DNA of 64,000 nt, taken from CBDANO01 sp965197665. GTDB taxonomy: Bacteria > Chloroflexota > Dehalococcoidia > Lucifugimonadales > UBA3495. The position numbers and the translations under genes were made by a program. The notes beneath the pieces were generated by a model, which did not search any database, had not been told where the DNA came from, and was given only the letters and a program-made list of their open reading frames with translations. This document shows, piece by piece, positions 42,672-50,148 of this stretch (positions within the stretch are counted from its first letter, which is position 1; each line of letters begins with the position of its first letter). The stretch covers positions 248,001-312,000 of the forward strand of contig CBDANO010000003.1 of NCBI GenBank assembly GCA_965197665.1, in the 5' to 3' direction.

Positions 42672-42770
42672 TCAGGCGGCCGGTTTCAAACCGGCCCCTA
42701 CGTTTTGGTGTGGTTACTTGGAGAATGCTGGTTTCGTTCTTGGCGGGCGGGTTTGAAACCGGCCCCTAGC
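42672..42770. repeat. Dispersed palindromic repeat, locus C (two cores)
   Basis: Two cores, GGTTTCAAACCGGCCCCTAC (42682-42701) and GGTTTGAAACCGGCCCCTAG (42750-42769), are 68 bases apart with the conserved spacer GTTTTGGTGTGGTTACTT and TGCTGGTTTCGTTCTTGG. The last bases of the second core, read on the other strand, form the TAG stop of the STAND gene. Confidence 0.88.
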
Positions 42771-45700
42771 CGGTGTCCTCCTCTAGGTCGGCGGGGGGGT
42801 TGCCAGCCATGGATTCCCGCCACCAAAGGGTGAACCGGTCCGCGCCGTACTTGTCGCGGAGCCTCCTCAGATGGGCCTTGACTTGGGCCAGCATCGGCAG
42901 GTCGTGGTCTAGGGTGAGCCGGTAAGTCCGGGACACCCACTCCAATGCCCCCGGCAGGTCGCCCCGTTCCTCGGCTGCCATACCCAGCTGACCGTAGGTC
43001 CGGGCCGCGCGCTGGACGTCCCGGAGCTCTTCGAAGATCCCGCAGGCGCGGTGGTACCAAGATTCCGCTTCTTCCAACCGTTTCTGCTCGTGGAACAATA
43101 CCCCCAACTGGCGGCACTCGTCGCCGGCCCGTACCCGGTCTCCCAGGCTTTCATATTTATCGAGGGCCAGCAAATACCACTCCTCCGCGTCATCGTGGAA
43201 TAGTTCCCGCCCTTGGGCCAGCAGCCCCAAGTGGTGGAACTCAACAGCCATTTGGCTTTCTTTCCCCAGACGGTCGCTAAGCGTCAGGGCCTGCCGGTAC
43301 CAGCTTTCCGCCGCATCGTATTGGTACCGGGCGTGGCATAACGTGCCCAACTCGTGGTAGACCAGGAGGGCGGTTTCCTCATCCCGGTTTTCTTCTACGA
43401 TTTCCCTGGCCCGTTGGTACCAACTCTCGGCTTGGTCGTACTCGAACTTGAGTTGAGAAGACAGTCCCAGAGCGCGGTAGTCTTTTACCATTTCTTCGGG
43501 GTCGTCGAGGCGCTGATGAATATCAAGGGCTTTGCGGAACCAGTCTTGGGCTTCGGTATAGCGGCGCAGGTGCTGCGCGACTTGGCCCAAGGAGAAATAA
43601 TCGTCGGCTACGAATGATTTGTCCTCGCCCGCCTCGATGATGCTCAGGGACTTCATGAACCATTCTTCGGCCTCGGCCAAGCGCCGCCGCTTCTGGGCCA
43701 CCAGCCCCAACTGGTGGTATACCGCCCCGGTACGGGGGTCGGCGTCACCCTCCGGCCGGGAGGCGAGATGGCCCAAAAGCTCACGGTTCAAGTTTTCGGC
43801 CCGGTCCAACTCTCCAAGCTCCGCAGCCTCGCCGGCCGCGGTGCCTGTCAGATACAACCACAATTCAATAGCGCCAACTTGTTCGGCTTCGCTGGCGCCG
43901 CCGCCAGCCGGTGTTACTTCTTGCATCACCCGGCGGCGCAGGCGGCGCAGCTCTGGGTAGCGCTTTTGCATCCGGTAAACTTGCGCCAAGGGCTGGACCA
44001 GCAGTTGGGCCCTGTCCCACTGCTTGGCCTCCAAGGCGAGGGCCAAGGCTTGGGTCAGATTGCCTTCCTCGGCCAGTACCGCGGTAGCGCCCGAGTCTTG
44101 GTTCTCGTACAGGGTTTCCATAAAGTAGTCGGCGGTGTCGGCGTACACGCGGAGGAACTCTTGCTCCAAGCGGCTTATGCCAGAGGCGGCTACTTGGCGG
44201 TGCAGACGGCGGCCGTAGAACCAAGAGAAGCTGGGAAGGACCCGGTACACGCTGGGAGTCACCGCCTCCAGGAAGCCGGCGTCCCGGGCCGAGCGCAGAA
44301 CGGTACGGCAGGCGCCCCAGCCCAGTTCTTCCCCCATTACTCTCCGGTAGGGCTGCTCCTGAGTAATGTGGCTGAGGATGTCCATCATCACCCGCTGCTG
44401 AAACAGGGCCAAGAAGGGAAGGTGGACCCGGCTGCGGCGCGGCATCCGGGAAAAGGCGTAGTCCATCGAGGCAGTCAAGTATGGGGCGCGGTAGTCATCC
44501 CAGTCCTCCGGGGACAGCCGGGCGATGCTCGACTTGATTTCATCGACCAACACGGCGGGGGGTAATTCCTTGAGCAAGGGGAGAGCTATTTGCAATGCCA
44601 GAGGGTGCCCCTCTAACAATTCCAGAAGCTCTTGTAATTGAGGAAATTCCGGGTAGTTTGCGCCCGATTCAGACCCGTCGCTTCTTTCGCGGGCGGGCCC
44701 CTTAACTCCGGCGTTCTCCAGGACCTTGCCGCCAAGCGTCAAGGCGTCCCGCTGGTCCAACCCCGTCAACTCGCGGACTTGGTGGGGGGTAGTGAGCCAA
44801 GTCTCTGATCCGCGGCGGCTTACCAGCAGCACCCAGCTTTGACCCCCGGAAGTCACTTCCCGCAAGAGGGAGTCCAACTCCGACAGCTCTTCTTGGTCCA
44901 GCAAGCCGGTGCTTTGATTTGGAAACCCGGCGGCGCGTTCGAGTCCGTCCCAAATGAGCAATGAGGGCTGATTGTTAAGGTAATCCACCAGCCACCGGCG
45001 TTGTTCCCCGGCCGCCATGTCGGCAAACTCCAGGCCGGCGATGGTGGCGCCGGCCTCGTGAACAACCCGCTCCAGACCGGCGCCGAAGTCGAAGCTGGTG
45101 TAGAAAACGCCTCCGGTCCGGGACTGGGTCTTGCGTAGCCACCGGCCAAGGGCCAAGGCCAGCTCGGTCTTACCGACGCCGGCGCCGCCATGAAGCAGGA
45201 CCACTGGCCCCTGCCCAAAGAGACGCTCCAAGTGGAACAGCTCAGAGCGGCGGCCCACCAGTCCGAAACGACCTCCCTGAGGTAAGGGGTCGGCCTCTTG
45301 AGGAGTCTCCGCCTGCAACGGCTGGAGGGGCGGCGAGGCTGGTTCCTGGATGACAGGCGCCGGCGTGTAATCCCCGTGCTGATAGATAACAGGCCCAATC
45401 AAGTCGCCCAGCCCGGCCTTTCCCGGGGGCTGCAGCTTGGGGGGGTGGCCCCTCAGGGCTTTCCTGGCTTGAGCCACTGCCCACGGTAAGTCTCCCCCTC
45501 GAGCAACAGCTTGGAAAATGGGCCGCAGGAACGACTCCCGAGACCCTTCGGCCAGAGGGACGGGAAGGGATACGACTTGGGGAACGCCTCCGGCGACCAG
45601 TTTTGCGCCGGCGTCCGCCCAGTGCCGCCAATGGTTGGACGGGCTTAACGGACCGGTCCTTGCCGCGCTGATCAGAGCAAGAGGTACCCGGGCCTCGGCC

Positions 45701-46521
45701 AGCAGTTCCGCAACCTCGGCCGCTTCTACTTGGTCGCCAGCGCGATCTTCGGCTTCGAATAGCAAGGCGCCGGTGGTTGACATAATCATGTTGTCAAAGT
45801 AGACCAAGCGGTAGCGGCCAGGGTTACGGCTGAGGCGGTCCGATAAAGTGGAAAACGTTGGAGGGCGCAGGTAGTCCAGTTCGACCTCTACGTTTATCGA
45901 GTCGAGTACCTCCAGGCTCTCTATAGCCAGGCTGCCCGACCCTCCGGGCCACCCGCCGTCGAGGGAGGAGTTAGAGAGCGTTTCGCTTGGCGGCGCCGGG
46001 TATTCGTCAACGAGAGGCATTGGCGAGACCCATAGCACGTTGAACTGCCGGTTGATTGGACTAAAGCCGGCGTGAATCGCCGTGCCGGTGCGGCGCAGCA
46101 CCGATGCGACGCGGTCGCAGAAGTAACCGCCGTCGGGCCCTCTTAGAAGCTCCCAAGGCAACGCCAGAAACGCGGAATTCCGGGAGGAAATGACAAGGCG
46201 GTAATCGCTCAAACCGTCGGCGATTGCCGCCTCGCAACAACTCCAACTCTCGCTGTTGCCTCGGAATACGGTCTCAAAGAGCCGCCGCCCCAGATCCAGG
46301 AGACCGGACTCTACCGCTTCTGCCCTGGAGTTGGATGGGCCGGAAGGCTCCTCCGGATAACTCTGGATGTACCAAGCGATTTCCCGGTATTGCTCGTCGT
46401 CGAGGTAATGAGAAAAGGGTACCGGCGGGGCGGTCCGGCGTCCGCCCCGGTTTTCCAAGCATAGCTGAACTTGATTATGATCGGGGAGACCAATGATCTT
46501 CAAAACCTTGTTCACAAGCAC
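42766..46521 (-). CDS. CHAT-like/STAND ATPase/TPR protein with degenerate protease site
   Basis: A 1251-residue multidomain protein. Residues about 100-360 fit a CHAT (caspase-like) domain by LPWELLRGPDGGYF, the GALLFE strand, GAKLVAGGVPQVV and AVAQARKAL. The usual catalytic His position reads YFDNMI (242-246) and the Cys position reads SAARTG (285-290), so both residues are missing. Residues 420-700 form an NB-ARC-like ATPase with Walker A HGGAGVGKTE and Walker B LLIWDG. TPR units fill about 850-1220. Such STAND proteins sense a signal through TPRs and oligomerise. It lies 20 bases after a metzincin-like gene, in the same operon. The stop codon is formed by a repeat element. Confidence 0.88.
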   Translation of the reverse strand: MLVNKVLKIIGLPDHNQVQLCLENRGGRRTAPPVPFSHYLDDEQYREIAWYIQSYPEEPSGPSNSRAEAVESGLLDLGRRLFETVFRGNSESWSCCEAAIADGLSDYRLVISSRNSAFLALPWELLRGPDGGYFCDRVASVLRRTGTAIHAGFSPINRQFNVLWVSPMPLVDEYPAPPSETLSNSSLDGGWPGGSGSLAIESLEVLDSINVEVELDYLRPPTFSTLSDRLSRNPGRYRLVYFDNMIMSTTGALLFEAEDRAGDQVEAAEVAELLAEARVPLALISAARTGPLSPSNHWRHWADAGAKLVAGGVPQVVSLPVPLAEGSRESFLRPIFQAVARGGDLPWAVAQARKALRGHPPKLQPPGKAGLGDLIGPVIYQHGDYTPAPVIQEPASPPLQPLQAETPQEADPLPQGGRFGLVGRRSELFHLERLFGQGPVVLLHGGAGVGKTELALALGRWLRKTQSRTGGVFYTSFDFGAGLERVVHEAGATIAGLEFADMAAGEQRRWLVDYLNNQPSLLIWDGLERAAGFPNQSTGLLDQEELSELDSLLREVTSGGQSWVLLVSRRGSETWLTTPHQVRELTGLDQRDALTLGGKVLENAGVKGPARERSDGSESGANYPEFPQLQELLELLEGHPLALQIALPLLKELPPAVLVDEIKSSIARLSPEDWDDYRAPYLTASMDYAFSRMPRRSRVHLPFLALFQQRVMMDILSHITQEQPYRRVMGEELGWGACRTVLRSARDAGFLEAVTPSVYRVLPSFSWFYGRRLHRQVAASGISRLEQEFLRVYADTADYFMETLYENQDSGATAVLAEEGNLTQALALALEAKQWDRAQLLVQPLAQVYRMQKRYPELRRLRRRVMQEVTPAGGGASEAEQVGAIELWLYLTGTAAGEAAELGELDRAENLNRELLGHLASRPEGDADPRTGAVYHQLGLVAQKRRRLAEAEEWFMKSLSIIEAGEDKSFVADDYFSLGQVAQHLRRYTEAQDWFRKALDIHQRLDDPEEMVKDYRALGLSSQLKFEYDQAESWYQRAREIVEENRDEETALLVYHELGTLCHARYQYDAAESWYRQALTLSDRLGKESQMAVEFHHLGLLAQGRELFHDDAEEWYLLALDKYESLGDRVRAGDECRQLGVLFHEQKRLEEAESWYHRACGIFEELRDVQRAARTYGQLGMAAEERGDLPGALEWVSRTYRLTLDHDLPMLAQVKAHLRRLRDKYGADRFTLWWRESMAGNPPADLEEDTG

Positions 46522-46541
46522 TCCCGACCCTGTCTATGGCC

Positions 46542-47321
46542 TCAGGCGATTCCTTCCATGACTTTGTCGATTTCCCGTTGGGTAAGGCCTTTGGTGTTGC
46601 GGAAACTGGGCATGTTCCACCAGTTACCCATAATGGTTTCATCGACGCCGGGCCGGTCGACATCGGGCCATTCATCGGGATGAGACAGCCCGAGACCGTG
46701 CAGGGCGGCGTGGATGAGGGCGCCGGTCTGGCCGGTCAAGCTATAGGCGTCCGGATGCCAAAGGGGCTGTTCCAGCAGGACTGACCCGGCCGTCGGCTCG
46801 GCGTACTCGCAGATTGCTTCCAGGCAGACGTCGCCGACCATGGCGCAGCTGGCGTTGCCGTCCCGGCCGGCGGCCCCGCCGGTGCGCCCGCCCATACCGC
46901 GGACGAAGGCCAAGTAAACGTTATCGTCGGTCCAAGGCTGGCCCTGCAGCTCCACCTCTTCTTTGATCAACCGAATGCCTCGAGAGCGCCACTCCTCCAG
47001 ACTGTGGTGCGAGTCTATGGTCCGGGTCCCCTCCCAAGAAATGCGGACGCCAAGGGCCTCGGCCATCCAGTGCTCGGCGTTGACGATTGCTTGATTGACC
47101 TCGTCGCCGTCCACCGTCCAAGGGGAGGAAACAAAGTACCGGTCGGTACCGACTTGGGCAATCTCGCCGAAAATCATGCTGTCGTCGATCCGGGGATAGA
47201 CCAGCAGAGTGACGATGGTCTTCGGTTTCTTGTAGGCGCCGCCGTCGATGGAAGTTGGCCCGTCTCTGGGGAGCGGGCCGAGGGAGGCCGGACGGAGCAG
47301 TCGGTGAAGGAGGCGAATCAT
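46542..47321 (-). CDS. Metzincin-like protein lacking the catalytic glutamate
   Basis: A 259-residue protein with a metzincin-type zinc motif at 204-214, HAALHGLGLSH. The three zinc histidines and the glycine of HExxHxxGxxH are kept but the catalytic Glu is Ala205. A Met-turn (TIMGNW, Met231) follows at the usual distance. The middle part has AFVRGMGGRTGGAAGRDG and two Cys (159 and 166). No signal peptide is evident. It is probably a zinc-binding scaffold or sensor rather than a protease. Twenty bases downstream begins the CHAT-like STAND gene, so they are likely co-transcribed. The start at 47321 lacks a clear ribosome-binding site. Confidence 0.7.
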   Translation of the reverse strand: MIRLLHRLLRPASLGPLPRDGPTSIDGGAYKKPKTIVTLLVYPRIDDSMIFGEIAQVGTDRYFVSSPWTVDGDEVNQAIVNAEHWMAEALGVRISWEGTRTIDSHHSLEEWRSRGIRLIKEEVELQGQPWTDDNVYLAFVRGMGGRTGGAAGRDGNASCAMVGDVCLEAICEYAEPTAGSVLLEQPLWHPDAYSLTGQTGALIHAALHGLGLSHPDEWPDVDRPGVDETIMGNWWNMPSFRNTKGLTQREIDKVMEGIA

Positions 47322-47580
47322 TTCGGGACCGCCGGGGCGTGGGCAACGAGTATCCGCCCACCATATTGCGGGCGCGGCACAGCGCCGGCCGCCGGGATGG
47401 ACCGGGGGTTCAGAGCCTTATAAATGGACGCGAGTTTAGCGCCTGTCCGGAGTTCCATGGCACCGACGCAGCCGACCCTGCTTGGCCACAATTGACGGAT
47501 CTGGTCCTGCCAGGTCGAATTGCGGCTGTAGTGGATGAACATAGCCTTTGGTCCAGGGTGAAACCGGAAAGGGGTCGGCG

Positions 47581-47955
47581 TTACGGGGAACCGTTGGGGT
47601 TGTCGATGATGAACTTCCAAGTCCCGTCGGCTTGTCGGCGTACAACTTCGACGCCTTTGCCTTCCATGCTGATGGGTTGCCCGTCGTCGCCGGTCCCGTT
47701 CAGGGTCCAAGCGGAGTGCAAAAGGGCTATGTCGCCGGACTCTAGCACGAAAGGCACTTCGACAGTCAACTTGGGGCTCCCGGCGGTGAATCCCTTCAAG
47801 ACCTCTCGTATGGCGGCGAGGCCCGAGACGGATTTGCCAATCTCGGGGGCGAAGGTTGCGCTCGGTTCGTACAGAGCGAGAGCGGCGTCGATGTCTCCCG
47901 AACTGAGAGCTTCGCAAACCAAGGTGTCGCATTCTGCTGGTGTACGTGCGGGCAT
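47581..47955 (-). CDS. NTF2/SnoaL-like small protein
   Basis: A 124-residue NTF2-fold protein: the helix CEALSSGDIDAALALYEPSA, strand FAPEIG, then SGLAAIREVLKGF and the final VEVVRRQADGTWKFIIDNP. The fold makes a cone-shaped pocket used by isomerases, hydrolases or simple binding proteins; the ligand is unknown. ATG 47955 follows GGAGGAGC; the frame opens further upstream. It is a close paralogue of the protein at 48104-48478 with identical length. Confidence 0.85.
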   Translation of the reverse strand: MPARTPAECDTLVCEALSSGDIDAALALYEPSATFAPEIGKSVSGLAAIREVLKGFTAGSPKLTVEVPFVLESGDIALLHSAWTLNGTGDDGQPISMEGKGVEVVRRQADGTWKFIIDNPNGSP

Positions 47956-48103
47956 GATAGCTCCTCCTCTTATATTGGGTATGCTTTTGGGCGCCGCCCG
48001 GTCGTGGAGTACCTTCGATAAGGCCATGACTCCAATACGGGAAAGGCCTTGACTAGCCTTTGGCTAAAATGGGCGGCCGGCGCTGACGTTGGGTCAGCGG
48101 AGC

Positions 48104-48478
48104 TTAGGGAGCGCCAAAGGGGTTATCGATGATGAATTTCCAGGTGCCGTCGGCCTGACGCCGCACAATTTCGACGCCCTTTCCCTCGGTGCTGACCGGG
48201 TTTCCATCAGCCCCCGTACTGTTGACCACGTACTGGGAATGCAGCAGGGCGGTGTCGCCGGACTCGACGACCAAGGGTACTTCGACGGTGATGCTGACGT
48301 TCATGGCGATCATTCCCGCCAAGGCCTCCCGGATAGCGTCGGTACCGGTCACGGTTTTGCCGACCTCGGAAATAAAGGCAGCGTTGGGTTCATAGAGGGC
48401 CAGGGCTTCATCCAGGTTCCCGGCGTTGATTGCCGCGCACATCATGAGGTCGCACTGCTCCGGTCTGGTTGCTGGCAT
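48104..48478 (-). CDS. NTF2/SnoaL-like small protein, paralogue
   Basis: A 124-residue paralogue of the preceding entry with the same blocks (AGNLDEALALYEPNAAF, TDAIREALAGM, VEIVRRQADGTWKFIIDNP). I chose ATG 48478 over ATG 48484 because it lies seven bases after GGAGG and aligns with the first residue of the paralogue. The two genes lie in tandem 148 bases apart, a plain gene duplication. Function unknown. Confidence 0.85.
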   Translation of the reverse strand: MPATRPEQCDLMMCAAINAGNLDEALALYEPNAAFISEVGKTVTGTDAIREALAGMIAMNVSITVEVPLVVESGDTALLHSQYVVNSTGADGNPVSTEGKGVEIVRRQADGTWKFIIDNPFGAP

Positions 48479-48494
48479 TTCCATACCTCCTCAA

Positions 48495-48592
48495 GTTATT
48501 GACGCTCAGGTTACTGGCGCCGTAAAGACAAACCCCTTTATTAATGCCGTAAAGATAAGCTCTCGTTATTGACGCTGGGAAAACAAACCCCT
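48495..48592. repeat. Short direct repeats in an intergenic region
   Basis: GTTATTGACGCT occurs at 48495 and 48565 (70 bases apart), GCCGTAAAGA at 48519 and 48546, and ACAAACCCCT at 48528 and 48583. They form a small block of shuffled direct repeats between the NTF2-like gene and the SDR gene. Confidence 0.7.
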
Positions 48593-48606
48593 CGTCGATG
48601 CGGCCG

Positions 48607-49371
48607 CTACTGGGCGGTCATGCCGCCGTCGACGGACAGGGCGTGGCCGGTAACGAAAGACGCGGCGTCTGAGCAAAGCCACACCACGGCTTCGGCAATC
48701 TGGTGGGGTTTTCCCAGAGGCGCCGGCGGCTCGGTCGAGATGAGCTCGCTATCGTACTCTTCTCTGCTGACGAACAAGCGCTGCATCATGGGCGTGTCGG
48801 TGGGGCCGGGGCATACGGCGTTGACGCGGATGCCGTCCCTGGCGTATTCCAAGGCAGCGGCTTTGGTCAAGCCCACCACGCCGTGCTTGCTGGCGGTGTA
48901 AGCCGATAGGAGGCGGGACCCAACCAGGCCCGCTCCCGAGGCTGTGTTGACGATGGCTCCGCCGCCCCCTTCTATCATGGCCGGGATTTCGTATTTCAGG
49001 GAGAGCCAGACTCCTTTCAAGTTGATGTCCATGAGGCGGTCCCAATATTCCTCGGGATACTCGTGCAGCCGGACGGTGCTGCCTCCTTCGATGCCCGCGT
49101 TGTTGTAGGCGCAGTCCAACCGGCCGTGCACCTGCAAGACCTTTTGGACCATGGCTTCAACATCAGCGGCCCGGGACACGTCGGCATGAATGAAAGAGCA
49201 TTCTCCGCCCCGTTCCTTGACAGCGGCTGCCGTTTCTTCGCCACCCTCCGCGTTGACGTCGGAAATCACCACTTGGGCGCCTTCTCTGGCGGCGGCCAAG
49301 GCGGTCTCTCTTCCTATGCCGGAGCCTCCGCCGGTTATGAGGGTCACTTTACTTTCCAATCGGCCTGCCAT
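48607..49371 (-). CDS. SDR-family oxidoreductase
   Basis: A 254-residue classical short-chain dehydrogenase with TGGGSGIGRETALAAAREGA, NNAGIEGG, NTASGAGLVGS (catalytic Ser), and YTASKHGVVG (Tyr and Lys). The GISDVN-type acidic residue after strand two (ISDVNAE) favours NAD. It ends with FVTGHALSVDGGMTAQ. Substrate unknown; a 3-hydroxyacyl or sugar alcohol is possible. The gene stands alone between the NTF2-like paralogues and Uma2. Confidence 0.92.
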   Translation of the reverse strand: MAGRLESKVTLITGGGSGIGRETALAAAREGAQVVISDVNAEGGEETAAAVKERGGECSFIHADVSRAADVEAMVQKVLQVHGRLDCAYNNAGIEGGSTVRLHEYPEEYWDRLMDINLKGVWLSLKYEIPAMIEGGGGAIVNTASGAGLVGSRLLSAYTASKHGVVGLTKAAALEYARDGIRVNAVCPGPTDTPMMQRLFVSREEYDSELISTEPPAPLGKPHQIAEAVVWLCSDAASFVTGHALSVDGGMTAQ

Positions 49372-49572
49372 TAGGGGACCTCTTTTCTATCCAATCCAAG
49401 ATTAGGTCTGTCCAAGATTCGGCTCTCGCAAGTCATTTACTTGGTCTTATCCCTAGTCCAGGGCTTTGACTACTGACTCACCAAGCCTTGGTACGGGGCC
49501 GGAATTTACCTCGAGGCCTCGTCCTGAAGTACGCGGCGCCGCGTTGAATTAGTGCGGCCGCATGACATAATC

Positions 49573-50124
49573 CTACTCGAAGAGCTCGGCCACAGGAAGT
49601 GATAGGCCTGGGAAAACCCGGGATTGGGCCCGGTCGCCTAATCCGCATAAGGCGATCCTGACCCAGCCTCTATCGACAAGCTCTAGGACCTCCACGCTCC
49701 GGGCTTCCGGAGACAGCAGCCAACATTCGCGGACTCCCATGCTCGCATAATCGGCCAGCTTAGACTCCACGCCGGCCCGGGAATTGCCGGGTGACAGGAT
49801 TTCCGACACCATATCCGGGGCGCCTTCCAGGGTATGGCCCAGAATGTCAGCTCTCTCCCGGCTGACGAACAATAAGTCCGGTTGTCTAGTGCGCAGGGGT
49901 TCTCTTTGGACCAGTATGTCCAGAGGAGCGAACAAGACTTCGCCCAGCTGATCCCGGGTCACAATTGCGTCCAGCACCCTGAATAGCTGCCGAAGAATTT
50001 TCTGGTGGTCCAGAGTTGGCGCTGGCGCCATAATCATCACGCCGTCCACTATTTCGTAGCGGTCCCTGGTCTCCGGTCCCTCGAGGTACTCTTCGTAGGT
50101 CAAGGGTTGAGTCTGCAAGGTCAC
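49573..50124 (-). CDS. Uma2-family (DUF820) PD-(D/E)XK protein
   Basis: A 183-residue Uma2 protein: TYEEYLEGPETRDRYEIVDGV at the N-terminus, the active-site like VLFAPLDILVQREPLRTRQPDL and FVSRERADI, then MVSEILSPGNSRAGVESKLADYASMGVREC, which contains E and K of the nuclease-like core. The family is abundant in Cyanobacteria and Chloroflexota; its role is not established. It starts 24 bases after the ThDP enzyme stop, so it may ride on that transcript. Confidence 0.9.
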   Translation of the reverse strand: MTLQTQPLTYEEYLEGPETRDRYEIVDGVMIMAPAPTLDHQKILRQLFRVLDAIVTRDQLGEVLFAPLDILVQREPLRTRQPDLLFVSRERADILGHTLEGAPDMVSEILSPGNSRAGVESKLADYASMGVRECWLLSPEARSVEVLELVDRGWVRIALCGLGDRAQSRVFPGLSLPVAELFE

Positions 50125-50148
50125 GGCTCGTCCTCCAAGAGCGCTGGC

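Noticed and set aside
42766..46521. Active caspase-like abortive-infection protease
   Set aside because: The catalytic His and Cys positions of the CHAT domain are not conserved, so protease activity is unlikely.
47318..47932. Minus-strand frame of about 200 codons overlapping the NTF2-like gene
   Set aside because: Arg-rich translation without domain features; most of it is a shadow of the NTF2-like gene.
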